A stretch of DNA of 64,000 bases from Peristeroidobacter soli (GCF_004138485.1 NZ_RYEV01000004.1:1114803-1178802); one strand, 5' to 3'; positions 10,255 to 19,952 are shown, numbered from the stretch's first letter. The notes: generated from the letters alone by a model not told the origin. Made by a program: numbers and translations.

Positions 10255-13200
10255 CGATCCGGCGCTCGCCGGAATGACGGTGACGCTGGCGGCAGTCAAT
10301 CGCGCGGTGACGACATGGAACGGTCTCACGACCATCGACGACAGGACCCGAGTCCAGACGTCGGTTACCGCATTGAGCCGCGACACCGGTGAGAATGTCG
10401 GAACGCGCAACGTTCTCAGCGCCACTTTCGCGGCACTGACTGGCGACCACGCAGGAAACTATCAAGCACCGACCCTGGCTGGCACACCAGTTCTGACCAT
10501 CACACCACGCGCATCCACCGCCGTGCTGCCGGACCAAACCAAGGTCTATGGCAACGACGACCCGGCGCTCGCGGCAATCACGCCGACACTGAACTACGTC
10601 AATCGTTCGGTCGGCACCTGGAACGGCGCGGTAACGGTGAACGACGCCGCAGCTGTCGCCGTCACCGTTGCGAACATCGATCGTGTGGCCGGCGAAGACG
10701 TCGGCACGCGCACGATCACCAATGTCACATTCAATGCGCTCACAGGCAGCGCCGCCGGCAACTACCTCGCGCCGACCCTCAGCGGCGCGCCGACGCTCAT
10801 CATCACTCCGGCGCCGCTCACCGCCACGCTGGCCGATCAAACCAAGGTCTATGGCAATACCGATCCGGATCTGTCGAGCATCCCGGTGACGTTGCAGCCG
10901 GTGAATCGAAGCGTGACGACCTGGGACACGGTGGTCGCCATCGACGATCGCGCGCGTGTCAGTGCCACGGTCGGTGGACTGACCCGCGAGGTCGGCGAAA
11001 ACGTCGGCACCTATCGAATCACCGCAGCGGTATTGAATGCGCCGACCGGCCCCGCCGCGGGGAACTACGGCGGCAGCGCCGCGGTCAGCAACGTCGCGCT
11101 GCTGACCATCACGCCGCGACCCATCACGATTTCCGCCCGGAGCGATACCAAAGTCTACGATGGCAACGTGAGCTCGACTGTCGTACCGCTGCTGACGGCG
11201 GGCACCCTGGCGTTCGACGATACCTTGACCGGTCTGGTGCAGACCTTCGATTCCAGAAACGCCGGCAGTCGCACGCTGAACGTCACGGGCTACGTGCTCA
11301 GCGACCACAACAACGGCAGCAACTACGCCGTCACCCTGCTGGGCGCCTCGGGCACGATCACGCCCAAAGCGCTGACCGCCTCGATCGTCGTCAACCACAA
11401 GGTCTATGACGGACTGCTCGCTGCCACCGGTACCGTCGGTCCACTGGTCGGTGTGATCGGCGCCGACAGCGTCAGCCTGTCGGCGCCGACGCTGCTGTTC
11501 TCCGACAAGAACGTCGGCATCGGCAAGACCGTCACCGCCAGCAATCTCACATTGAGCGGTGCGCAGGCCGGCAACTATACGTTCGTGACGCCGACCGGCC
11601 TCACCGCCAACATCACGCCGCGCACCGTGTCGATCGTGAGCGCCGTGGCACATGACAAAGTTTACGATGCCACCGTCGCAGCCACTGTCTCCGGCGGCAC
11701 GCTGAACAATGCGGTGAGCGGAGACGACCTGTCGCTGGTGCTCGGCAGTGCCGTGTTCAACAACAAGAATGCCGGCACCCACAAACCCGTAACGGTGACA
11801 GGTTCCACACTGCAGGGCGTCGATGCTCGCAACTACACGCTGGTCGAGCCAGTCGGACTGACTGCGACGATCACACCCGCGCAGCTCGCCATCGTCGGCA
11901 CCACCGCCAACGGTCGCGTGTACGACGCCACGACTTCGGTTGCCCTCAACACGTCAGGCTCGCAGCTCTCCGGCGTGTTACTGAGCGACGCGGTCTCACT
12001 GGTGAGCACCAGCGCAACCGGCAGGCTCGCTGACAAGAACGTGGGCACCGCGAAGGCGGTCACCGTGAGCGGCTTCACCATCGGCGGCGCGGACGCTGCC
12101 AACTACACGCTGCTGCAGCCGACCGGCCTGACGGTCGATATCACACCGCGCGACCTGCCGGTGCTCGGCGTCGTTGCGCTGGATAAAGTATTTGACACGA
12201 CTCGCAACGCGACGCTCGACAATACGCACGCGGTTCTGTCGGGCATTCTCGACAGCGATCACGTGCAACTGTCGACTGCCGGTGCGGTCGGGTTGTTCGC
12301 CACACCCGATGTAGGCAACGGCAAGCCCGTGACGGCCAGCGGCTACACCATCTCCGGTGCCGATGCAGGCAACTACAATCTGATACAGCCGCAAGGGCTG
12401 GCGGCATACATCAGTCCGTTCGTGCTCGGCACCAACGGCACGTCGGTGAGCGGCACCACCGCCGCCGATAAAATCTATGACGGCACACGCACCGCCACGC
12501 TCAACACCAGCGGCTCGACGCTCGCCGGGCTGCTGCCTGGTGCCGAAAACGTGCAATTGGTGGCGACCGCCGCGGTAGGCTTGTTCGACGACAAGAATGT
12601 CGGTACCAACAAGACCGTGACCATCACCGGCTTCACGCTGAGCGGCTCCGATGCTCACAACTACATTCTGAGTCCCACCGAGACGACCACGGCCAGCATC
12701 ACGCCCCGAGCCATCGACGTGCGTGGCGTGGTCGCCAACGACAAGGTCTATGACGCGACGACCTCAGCCTCGCTCACGACCGGCGGCGCCTTCCTCGACG
12801 CGGTGATCGGCAATGACAACGTCGTGCTCGGTGGTAGCGCGATCGGCGCGTTCGCCGACAAGAACGTCGGCAACGGCAAGGCGGTCACGGTGACCGGCTT
12901 CACGCTCAGCGGCTCCGACGCCGGCAACTACACGCTGAATCAGCCCACCGGGCTCGCGGCCAGCATCACTCGAGCGCAACTGACGATGGTCGGTGTCACC
13001 GCACAGGACAAAGTGTATGACGCGACCACGACTGCCACGCTGTCCGGTGGCACATTGACCGGCGTGCTCCTCAGCGACAACGTGACAGCAGGCCCCGGCG
13101 CCGGCAACTTCGCGGATAAAAACGTCGGTACCGGCAAAGCAGTCACTACGACCGGCTTCGAGCTCGGCGGCGTGGATGCCCGGAACTACGAGCTCATTCA

Positions 13201-14743
13201 ACCCACCGGTCTCACTGCCAACATCACTCCCGCATCGATCACGGTGGCCGGCGTGATCGCCGACGACAAGGTCTACGATGCAGGCGTGACGGCGACCCTG
13301 TCGGGCACAGCGACGATGTCCGGTGTGCTCGGCACCGACGTGGTCGCACTGAGCGGCACGCCGAGCGCTCTGTTTGCGGACAAGAACGTCGGCAACGATA
13401 TCGCCGTGACAGTGTTCGGTTACTCGCTCGCCGGTGCGGATGCCAGCAACTATGTTTTGACTCAACCCACCGGACTGGCCGCGGACATCACACCCGCCAC
13501 ACTCACGTTGGCTGGCTTGACGGCGGCGAACAAGGTGTACGACACGACCACAGCCGCAACGCTCTCCGGCGGCTCACTGAGCGGCGTGCTCGGCAGCGAC
13601 TCGGTGCAATTCACTGCCGGCACCGGCGAGTTCATCGACAAGAACGTCGGCGTCGACAAAGTCGTCACGCTCAGCGGTTATGCCTTGACGGGAACGGACG
13701 CCGGCAATTACGTGCTCGAAGCGCCGGCCGACCTCGAGGCGAGCATCACGCCCGCGACGTTGACGCTCTCCGGCGTAGCCGCACAGAACAAAGTGTACGA
13801 CGCCACCAACGCCGCGACGATCAGCCAAGGCGTGTTATCGGGGGTCCTGGGCAATGACGACATCACGCTGGGCACCGGCACCGGCTCGTTCGCCGACGCG
13901 AACGTCGGCATCGGCAAGACCGTGACGGTCAGCGGCTTTGGACTCTCAGGCGCCGACGCCGGCAACTATATTCTGGTCGGGCTGACCACGCTGACCGCCG
14001 ATATCACACCGGCACCGCTGGTGGTCACCGCGACGCCGGACAACCGCGAGTACGACGGGACGATGCTCAGCGCGGCCACGCCCACGATCGTCGGTCTGCA
14101 AGGCGACGACAACGCCGCCGCGGGTCAGGTATTCGACACGCGCCACGCGGGCGCGAGCACCCTTACACCGATCCTCCTGGTACTCGACGATGGCAACGGC
14201 GGTAACAACTATTCCGTGAGCTATGTAACCGCGTCTGGAACAATCACGCCTCGGGCGATCACGGTCGCGGCACAGGCGGACGTCAAGGGCTACGACGGCA
14301 CGACCGCATCGAACGCGACGCCCATCATTACCAGCGGCTCGCTCGTGAGCGGTGATAGCGCGACCTGGTGGCAGGCCTTCGAGAACGCCGAAGCCGGCAG
14401 CGACAAGTCGCTGCGGGCGGGCGGGACCATCGTCGATGGCAACGACGGAGGCAACTATCTCATCACATTCGTCGATTATCCCAACGGCGCCATTCTTACT
14501 CCGCCGCAGACCCAGTTCGAGAACGCCGGCCTGACGAGCCGCATTGCCGTGATCCGCGATTCCACGTTCATCTCGGTGCGGGCGATCGGCACAGACGCGA
14601 TGTCACGTTCGAGTGTCGAGCCGGAGTCCTCAGACACACCATGCGCGGGCAGCGACGATAGCGGGATCCGCATGCCCGAGCGGCCCGTCGAATTTCTCAA
14701 GAAGGACGATCAGCGGCGAGACCGCTCCTGCAGTTTCTTCTGA
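9908..14743 (+). CDS. Giant adhesin, downstream fragment: last MBG units, YDG array and C-terminal tail
   Basis: This is the continuation of the same coding sequence in frame 2 after the dinucleotide loss. The homology resumes at the CTG codon at 9908; an annotation pipeline would probably start it at the GTG at 9938, which is the Val of KVYG. It holds four more MBG-type units (to ~11110), then about 13 YDG-type units (KVYDATT, then DKNVG, then AGNYTL, then a TP-rich linker). The tail after ~14505 leaves the repeat pattern and has the only two cysteines I see, 28 residues apart and close to the end. There is no start signal of its own, so without recoding or phase change it would not be translated. 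The stop lies 3 bases from the stop of the converging gene. Confidence 0.8.
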   Translation: MLATLANQTKVYGNDDPALAGIVPALNVVNRSVSTWDGAVAVNDTGAVTTTVASLTRQAGEDVGTRNITAATFTALTGSRSTNYAQPTLSGTPTLTITAAPLTATLANQNKTYGDDDPALAGMTVTLAAVNRAVTTWNGLTTIDDRTRVQTSVTALSRDTGENVGTRNVLSATFAALTGDHAGNYQAPTLAGTPVLTITPRASTAVLPDQTKVYGNDDPALAAITPTLNYVNRSVGTWNGAVTVNDAAAVAVTVANIDRVAGEDVGTRTITNVTFNALTGSAAGNYLAPTLSGAPTLIITPAPLTATLADQTKVYGNTDPDLSSIPVTLQPVNRSVTTWDTVVAIDDRARVSATVGGLTREVGENVGTYRITAAVLNAPTGPAAGNYGGSAAVSNVALLTITPRPITISARSDTKVYDGNVSSTVVPLLTAGTLAFDDTLTGLVQTFDSRNAGSRTLNVTGYVLSDHNNGSNYAVTLLGASGTITPKALTASIVVNHKVYDGLLAATGTVGPLVGVIGADSVSLSAPTLLFSDKNVGIGKTVTASNLTLSGAQAGNYTFVTPTGLTANITPRTVSIVSAVAHDKVYDATVAATVSGGTLNNAVSGDDLSLVLGSAVFNNKNAGTHKPVTVTGSTLQGVDARNYTLVEPVGLTATITPAQLAIVGTTANGRVYDATTSVALNTSGSQLSGVLLSDAVSLVSTSATGRLADKNVGTAKAVTVSGFTIGGADAANYTLLQPTGLTVDITPRDLPVLGVVALDKVFDTTRNATLDNTHAVLSGILDSDHVQLSTAGAVGLFATPDVGNGKPVTASGYTISGADAGNYNLIQPQGLAAYISPFVLGTNGTSVSGTTAADKIYDGTRTATLNTSGSTLAGLLPGAENVQLVATAAVGLFDDKNVGTNKTVTITGFTLSGSDAHNYILSPTETTTASITPRAIDVRGVVANDKVYDATTSASLTTGGAFLDAVIGNDNVVLGGSAIGAFADKNVGNGKAVTVTGFTLSGSDAGNYTLNQPTGLAASITRAQLTMVGVTAQDKVYDATTTATLSGGTLTGVLLSDNVTAGPGAGNFADKNVGTGKAVTTTGFELGGVDARNYELIQPTGLTANITPASITVAGVIADDKVYDAGVTATLSGTATMSGVLGTDVVALSGTPSALFADKNVGNDIAVTVFGYSLAGADASNYVLTQPTGLAADITPATLTLAGLTAANKVYDTTTAATLSGGSLSGVLGSDSVQFTAGTGEFIDKNVGVDKVVTLSGYALTGTDAGNYVLEAPADLEASITPATLTLSGVAAQNKVYDATNAATISQGVLSGVLGNDDITLGTGTGSFADANVGIGKTVTVSGFGLSGADAGNYILVGLTTLTADITPAPLVVTATPDNREYDGTMLSAATPTIVGLQGDDNAAAGQVFDTRHAGASTLTPILLVLDDGNGGNNYSVSYVTASGTITPRAITVAAQADVKGYDGTTASNATPIITSGSLVSGDSATWWQAFENAEAGSDKSLRAGGTIVDGNDGGNYLITFVDYPNGAILTPPQTQFENAGLTSRIAVIRDSTFISVRAIGTDAMSRSSVEPESSDTPCAGSDDSGIRMPERPVEFLKKDDQRRDRSCSFF
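11120..14505 (+). repeat. Tandem YDG-type domain array, about 13 units
   Basis: Units of about 85-90 residues carry KVYDATTTATL-like openings near 11150, 11400, 11660, 11910, 12180, 12470, 12740, 13005, 13265, 13530, 13785, 14045 and 14285. Each is followed by a DNV-like stretch, FADKNVG, a TGFTLSGADAGNY segment and TANITP. This matches the YDG family that often follows MBG repeats in secreted adhesins. The DNA units are more diverged from each other than the MBG units upstream. Confidence 0.75.
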
Positions 14744-14746
14744 GGG

Positions 14747-17011
14747 TCAGCCGGCGCGAACGCTGCCGGCCCCCTCTCCCATCCATTGCGCCAGGGTCTC
14801 CAGCGGCACCGGCCGGCTGATCAAATATCCCTGAGCCTCCTCGCACTGCATGTCGCGCAGCGCCGTGAGTTGCTCGCGCGTCTCGACTCCCTCCGCGACC
14901 GCCGTCATCCGGAACGCCTTTGCGAGTCCGATCACGGTGCCAACGAGAGTGCGGCCGAGTGGATCGCGCGGCAGGCGCAATACGAAACTGCGGTCGATCT
15001 TGAGCGTGTCGATCGGCAGCTCCGCGAGACGGCTCAGCGACGAATAGCCAGTGCCGAAGTCGTCGATCGCCACGCGCACGCCCGCCTCACGCAGCGCATG
15101 CAGTTTTCTGATCTCTGCATTGGAGTCCCCCACCAGCATGCCTTCGGTGATCTCCACATCGAGGATGGTTCGCGATCCGGTCTCGGCCCGCATCAGCCGC
15201 AGGAAACGTTCGCTGAAATCGGTGCGTCGGAACTGCAACGGCGAGACATTCACGGCCACGCGAAAGTCCGCCAGCGCCGGCCGCACACGCTCCGCGTCTC
15301 TGGCCGCCTGCGCCACGATCCATTCGCCGACCTCTTCGATCAGCCCACTGCTTTCCAGAATCGGCAGGAATACCGCCGGCGGCACCAATCCCGTCTCGGG
15401 ATCGCGCCAACGAATCAGCGCTTCGGCGCCGGCCACACGTCGATCGTGAATGGCGATCTTGGGTTGGTAGTGCAGCTCGAACTGGCCGAGGCTCAGCGCG
15501 TTGCGCAGCTTGTGTTCCAACGCGAGCCGCGCCACCACCGCGGCGTGATGAGCCGCACTGTAGAGCCGATGACGCGTGCCCGAAGCCTTGGCTTCGCGTA
15601 ACGCCAGCTCCGCGTTCTCGATCAGCGAATTCGCATCGGCGCCATCGTTGGGATACACCGCCAGTCCGGATCTCGCCAAGACCGGAATCCTCCGGCCGTC
15701 GATCTGGAAGGGCTGCGCGAACAACGCATCCAGATGGGCCGCGAGCAGGCTCGATGGTGAGTCATCCGCGGCCATGTCGAGAACGATTGCAAATGTTCCA
15801 CCGCCCAACTGCGCCAGCAACTCGGTGTCGCCGACCCGGCTACGCAATCGATCGGCGACGTGCTCCAGCAACAAGTCGCCCGCGTGGCGCCCGAACGAGT
15901 AGTTGATGACACTGAACTGCTCCAGGTCGAACACGCCGACCCCGAGCGCCCGATCCGTGCTCAACGAGCTCAAGCGCAGCGCCAGACGCTCGCTGAGCAG
16001 CGCTCGTTTGGCAAGACCGGTGCGCGCGTCGAAGTGCGACAGCATCTGATGCTGAAGATGCTGGAGCGCGAACGACAGGTTTGCGGCGATCTCCTGCAGT
16101 GTTCGCAATTCCTCATCGCTCACGATCCAGGCCTGCGCCGACGTCAACAGCAGCACGCCGACGACGGTCTTGTCCACGATCAACGGCAAGGAAACGGTCG
16201 ACTGAAAGCCTGCGGCCTTCATCAGAGTGCTGATCCGCGCCGTCGCCGCTGGATCGACCAGCGCATTACAGACGTAAGGCTGACCCGTGTTGAGGACGCG
16301 GCCGATCGGCCCGCTGCCTTGGGTCGCAGCGCTCGACAACGCCGCCCGCAACTGCTCCGTCAACTGCGTATCGCGGCCAGCGCACGCGATGGCTTCCAAC
16401 GTACCTTTGGTGGCGTTTCTCAGCATCGCGACCGCCGAGCTGTAGTCGCCGATGGCCACGGTCAGCCGGCACGCCTCTTCGAACAGCTCAGTGCGGTCTT
16501 CCACTCGCACGATGAGCGTGTTGATCCCGCTCAACAGGCGCAGCGTTCGTGTCGTTCGGACCAGTTGCTCCTGCTGCCGACGGCTCTCGATCAGCGTGGC
16601 AGCCAGATCCAGCGCACGCTCGATCGCCGGCACCAGTCGTTTCAGATTCTGTTTGAGGATGTAGTCGGCCGCGCCTCGATGCAGGGCCGCGATCGCGCGC
16701 TCCTCACCCAAGGTGCCCGAAACGAAAATGAAAGGAACGTCCTCGGCCAATTCACGCGCGATGCGCAGCGCTGCATAACCGTCGAATCCCGGCAGACTGA
16801 AGTCGGAAAGAATGACGTCCGGCTGAAACTCGCGCAGGCCGTCGTACATTCCCGACTCGGTGTAGACACGCCTGAAGATCCCCTCGAGCCCGCCGTGGCG
16901 CAGATGTGCGATGACGATCTCCGCGTCCTCTTCCACATCCTCGATCAGCAACACCCGTAACGTGCGTCCCGACGGCGCATCGGCAGAAGAGATCGCCACA
17001 TTCCGGCTCAT
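14747..17011 (-). CDS. Response regulator with GAF, degenerate GGDEF and EAL domains (likely c-di-GMP phosphodiesterase)
   Basis: 754 residues, cytoplasmic. A receiver domain (~18-135) has acidic residues at the LLIEDVEED strand, phosphoacceptor Asp70 (ILSDFSLPG) and Lys120. A GAF-like segment follows (~165-320). The GGDEF domain (~330-485) is degenerate: the signature reads GGGTF at 403-407, so cyclase activity is unlikely. The EAL domain (~505-745) looks intact: EAL at 530-532, Glu620 in EITEG, DDFGTGYSS from 650, LKID near 670-673, AEGVE around 706-710. The predicted role is phosphorylation- or ligand-controlled hydrolysis of c-di-GMP. It converges on the adhesin gene with only 3 bases between stops, suggestive because c-di-GMP often controls adhesins, but no direct link is shown. 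No cognate histidine kinase is next to it. Confidence 0.88.
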   Translation of the reverse strand: MSRNVAISSADAPSGRTLRVLLIEDVEEDAEIVIAHLRHGGLEGIFRRVYTESGMYDGLREFQPDVILSDFSLPGFDGYAALRIARELAEDVPFIFVSGTLGEERAIAALHRGAADYILKQNLKRLVPAIERALDLAATLIESRRQQEQLVRTTRTLRLLSGINTLIVRVEDRTELFEEACRLTVAIGDYSSAVAMLRNATKGTLEAIACAGRDTQLTEQLRAALSSAATQGSGPIGRVLNTGQPYVCNALVDPAATARISTLMKAAGFQSTVSLPLIVDKTVVGVLLLTSAQAWIVSDEELRTLQEIAANLSFALQHLQHQMLSHFDARTGLAKRALLSERLALRLSSLSTDRALGVGVFDLEQFSVINYSFGRHAGDLLLEHVADRLRSRVGDTELLAQLGGGTFAIVLDMAADDSPSSLLAAHLDALFAQPFQIDGRRIPVLARSGLAVYPNDGADANSLIENAELALREAKASGTRHRLYSAAHHAAVVARLALEHKLRNALSLGQFELHYQPKIAIHDRRVAGAEALIRWRDPETGLVPPAVFLPILESSGLIEEVGEWIVAQAARDAERVRPALADFRVAVNVSPLQFRRTDFSERFLRLMRAETGSRTILDVEITEGMLVGDSNAEIRKLHALREAGVRVAIDDFGTGYSSLSRLAELPIDTLKIDRSFVLRLPRDPLGRTLVGTVIGLAKAFRMTAVAEGVETREQLTALRDMQCEEAQGYLISRPVPLETLAQWMGEGAGSVRAG

Positions 17012-17191
17012 GCGTCCAAGAAAACATGGCGCCGTACCAAGAAACAGATCTCTTTTGGCACACGCAGCTCCGGCACTAATGCGCGCCGGAGATGACTCAC
17101 GACAGTGTCTTTGGATGCCGGTAAATCACCGGCGATACGTGCGGCGGCTGGCTCCGAATCTGCGCCGGAGGCAGCCGCCGATGACGCTCTA

Positions 17192-17385
17192 TTACATGGG
17201 TTTGTACGTCAGCACCGTGAACGTGTTCGGATGCTGTTCGGCTCCATCTTGATGTAGTCCCAACCCGTGTTGGTGCTCGGAAGCACGGCCGACCGATCCA
17301 GCGTGTAGAGCAAACCACCATCGGCGTGCGCCGCGGCCATCCCCAAGGCGAGCACGGAACCGAGCAACAGCGATCTGGATTTCAT
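17192..17385 (-). pseudogene. Remnant of a secreted YncE-like beta-propeller protein (internal deletion)
   Basis: On the minus strand an ATG at 17385 opens a clean signal peptide (MKSRSLLLGSVLALGMAAAHA), followed by a TGWDYIKMEPNS segment resembling the first blade of YncE/YVTN-type propellers. This frame stops at 17209 after 58 residues. A second frame across the same bases ends at 17192 with NTFTVLTYKPM, resembling the C-terminal strand of such proteins. The likeliest reading is that most of the propeller was deleted, joining head and tail out of frame. The family assignment comes from pattern recognition of short segments and is tentative. Confidence 0.5.
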
Positions 17386-17423
17386 CGAGGCGTTCTCCGA
17401 ACAATGGATGTTCTGTTCATCTT

Positions 17424-18491
17424 CTAGATTCTTGGCGCGCGCAGACAGCCGGCGACATCGCTCAACCCGACCGGCGCAGGCTTGCCGGCCCGATCGAGCA
17501 CGTCGGGATTGGCAGTGACGGTGCGGGCGACCGCCGGCGACAGGCGAAAATCACCCGTGAGCTGCGGATCGACCTCCGCGATGCCCGTGCCGAGCTTGAC
17601 GACGCCTGCATCCGCGGATGACGTTGCGCCCTTCTCATTGGCGAACAGCACGCTGTGACTCACCCAGGCCTGCGCGTTGTTTTTGGTGCTCACACCCCTG
17701 GGCTTGTTGCCCGTGATGATTGAATTGGTGACCAGCGCGCTCGCGTCCTCTTTGAGATACACGCCGTCGAGCTCATTGGCCTGCAACACCGAGTTATAAA
17801 CCCGGATCGATGCGTGAGCCGCGCCACCCACACCGACACCGTGGTTGCCGCGAATGACGGAGTTGCACAGGCGCAGCTGCGCCGTTTCACGGACCCAGAT
17901 GCCCACGTGTCCGTCGACGATTCTCAGATCCGTCGCGGTCACGTTGCTGGTACCGCGCGCGCTCAAGCCCATCTTCTCGAAGTGATCCAGCGCGACGCCA
18001 CTCACAGCCGCGGTCGAGTTCATGATGAACACGCCGTGACCGTCGTAGATGTCGTCCTCATCGCTCGCCACGTGCAAGTTGCGAAACGAAAGATTACGCA
18101 GCGTCACATCGCTGCCCTTGATCAGCATCGCGGTGGACGCCGGGCCATTCTTGCCGTCGATCACGGCGCCCAGCTCCCCGGCCAGATGAAGTGTTTTGCC
18201 ATCGACCACGACATACGCGCGGATGACGTAGTCCTCGAACTTCACATCGCGAGGCTTCTCGACGGCATAAGTGCCGGCGCGGATCAGCACGGTATCGCCA
18301 TCGGCGGCGCGATCGACGGCGGCCTGAATCGCTTGATTGCCCTTGAACGCGCAGTCCTTCGCCGTCGCGCCCGCCGGACACACGACCCACGTTTTCGGCG
18401 CGGCGGCGGACGCTGGCAACGCCGCCACGATTCCTGCGAGCAAAACGGTCCCTAGCAGCGCAAAACTGCGCCGCGCACGCACTGTCATCAT
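17424..18491 (-). CDS. Secreted right-handed parallel beta-helix protein
   Basis: 355 residues. The N-terminus has a signal peptide ending near ALPASAAA. The region QAIQAAVDRAADGDTVLIRAGTY (~54-75) is the typical opening of pectate-lyase-like/NosD-like beta-helix proteins, and the rest consists of short Asn- and Gly-rich coils (LRNLSFRNL, NSVIRGNHGVGV, NSIITGNKPRGV). No catalytic signature allows a substrate to be named; carbohydrate binding or lyase activity is a family possibility only. It begins 12 bases after the peptide transporter gene, so the two are probably co-transcribed. Tandem ATGs at 18491 and 18488, preceded by AAGGG, make the start good to within one codon. Confidence 0.75.
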   Translation of the reverse strand: MMTVRARRSFALLGTVLLAGIVAALPASAAAPKTWVVCPAGATAKDCAFKGNQAIQAAVDRAADGDTVLIRAGTYAVEKPRDVKFEDYVIRAYVVVDGKTLHLAGELGAVIDGKNGPASTAMLIKGSDVTLRNLSFRNLHVASDEDDIYDGHGVFIMNSTAAVSGVALDHFEKMGLSARGTSNVTATDLRIVDGHVGIWVRETAQLRLCNSVIRGNHGVGVGGAAHASIRVYNSVLQANELDGVYLKEDASALVTNSIITGNKPRGVSTKNNAQAWVSHSVLFANEKGATSSADAGVVKLGTGIAEVDPQLTGDFRLSPAVARTVTANPDVLDRAGKPAPVGLSDVAGCLRAPRI

Positions 18492-18503
18492 GATGATTGG
18501 CCC

Positions 18504-19952
18504 TTAGGTAGCTTCGATGGGTCGCTGCGCGAACTGTCGCGACAGCACTCCGGACATCAACGTAATCAGCACGGCACCGCTGCCGACGACAGCACCGTGC
18601 AGCAACCAGAACTCAGCGGGCGACAGCGCTTCGTAGAAGCGTCCGAGCCAGCCGCTGAAGATGCCGCCGAGGAAAATGGCGAGGTAATAAGCACCGACCA
18701 TCGTGCTGTTCACGGCTGGCGGCGCGGCGCGCGAGACGAGCGCCAGCGTAATCGGCCACACGTAGAGATAGCCGATGGCGCACATGAAGTGAAACACCGT
18801 CGGCCACAGCACGGAGACCGTCGCTCCGCCGGAGAGCCACTCGCTCACGCCCAACAACACGCACGCCAGGGCAAAAGCGACACAACCGATGGCGATCTTC
18901 GCGAGGTCGCGCGGCTCCGCGCCCCGCGCAGCCTGACGTTTCCACAGCCAGATCACCAAAGGGGCGAGCGCCAGCACTGCCAACGTATCCAGCGACTGAA
19001 ACCAGGTCACCGGAATCGACAGATCGAACACGCCGCGGTCGACCCGGTCCCGCAACCAGATCGGATACGTGTTCCAGACCTGGGTCTGTCCTGCCCAATA
19101 CAACGACGTGATCGCGATGACGCCGGCGAGGGAGACGACGATGCGACCGTCGCCTGGCTGCAGCTTCGGACGGCTCGTCGTGGCGTCGAATGTCTTGTCC
19201 GCGGGAATATAGCCACGACCGCTCAGATAAATCACGATGCCGACCAGCATGCCGATGCCCGCGGCCCCGAAACCGTAGTGCCAGCCATACAGCTCGCCCA
19301 ACGTCCCACACACCAGCGGCGCGACAAACGCGCCGGCGTTGATGGCGAGGCAGTACATGGAGAAGGCCGAATCCCGGCGCTTGTCATTCTTCGGATACAG
19401 ATCGCCGACCTGAGCAGCCAGATTGCCTTTGAGCAAGCCCGAGCCAAGAATCAGTGCAGCCAGCGCGAACAGGAACGCCGCCTCGAATGCCATCATGAAA
19501 TGACCGGCGGCCATGAGGATGGCGCCGATCACCACCGCACGGGTGCGACCGATGAATCGATCCCCGAGCATTCCGCCCAGCACCGGAAAGAAATAGACCA
19601 GGCCCACATACAAGCCGAAGATCTGCGACGCCAGCGCCTGCAACGACAGCGGCCCGAAGATCGATTCGACCACCGCACGAAACTCAGTGAATGCCGCGAC
19701 GTGCTCGATCTGCCCCGGCTGCAACAGATAGCCGACCATGTACAGCATGAGCAGCGCCTGCATGCCGTAGAACGAGAAGCGCTCCCAGCCCTCCGCGAAC
19801 ACGATGTACGCCAGGCCACGCGGATGACCCAGAAACGTGCGCTGGTCAGGAGCAGCCTTCGTCGAAATCGCGGCCGCGCTCGAGTCGCTGCCGTTGCGAG
19901 CCCGGCCGCTGGCGGCCATCGCTCCAGACACCGCCTGGTCGTTACCGCTCAT
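18504..19952 (-). CDS. POT/PTR-family proton-coupled peptide transporter
   Basis: 482 residues, polytopic inner-membrane protein of the proton-dependent oligopeptide transporter family, expected to import di- and tripeptides. The family signature is present as EGWERFSFYGMQALLMLYM near the N-terminus, including the ExxER proton-coupling motif. About 12-14 hydrophobic segments are visible. The start at 19952 is preferred over the GTG at 19964: it forms a 4-base ATGA overlap with the upstream amidohydrolase stop and has GGAG at the right distance. Coupling to a periplasmic amidohydrolase suggests import of the products that enzyme releases. Confidence 0.88.
   Translation of the reverse strand: MSGNDQAVSGAMAASGRARNGSDSSAAAISTKAAPDQRTFLGHPRGLAYIVFAEGWERFSFYGMQALLMLYMVGYLLQPGQIEHVAAFTEFRAVVESIFGPLSLQALASQIFGLYVGLVYFFPVLGGMLGDRFIGRTRAVVIGAILMAAGHFMMAFEAAFLFALAALILGSGLLKGNLAAQVGDLYPKNDKRRDSAFSMYCLAINAGAFVAPLVCGTLGELYGWHYGFGAAGIGMLVGIVIYLSGRGYIPADKTFDATTSRPKLQPGDGRIVVSLAGVIAITSLYWAGQTQVWNTYPIWLRDRVDRGVFDLSIPVTWFQSLDTLAVLALAPLVIWLWKRQAARGAEPRDLAKIAIGCVAFALACVLLGVSEWLSGGATVSVLWPTVFHFMCAIGYLYVWPITLALVSRAAPPAVNSTMVGAYYLAIFLGGIFSGWLGRFYEALSPAEFWLLHGAVVGSGAVLITLMSGVLSRQFAQRPIEAT

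Larger units (their letters stand above)
3550..11110 (+). repeat. Tandem MBG-type domain array, about 25 units of ~303-306 bases
   Basis: Units start near 3580, 3835, 4140, 4443, 4750, 5052, 5352, 5655, 5960, 6265, 6570, 6880, 7180, 7485, 7790, 8097, 8400, 8702, 9008, 9312, 9618, 9920, 10225, 10530 and 10832. Each has KVYG-x-x-DP, then a VNRSVTTWNG-like strand, VND, a L-TRAAGEDVGT segment and a GNYSAPTLSGTPTLTIT linker. This matches the MBG family of bacterial surface proteins. The repeats are coding, contiguous and free of unique spacers. Confidence 0.85.

Noticed and set aside
3550-14505. Regular repeats considered as a CRISPR array or satellite
   Set aside because: Units are ~260-306 bases, contiguous and coding, with no unique spacers or cas genes.
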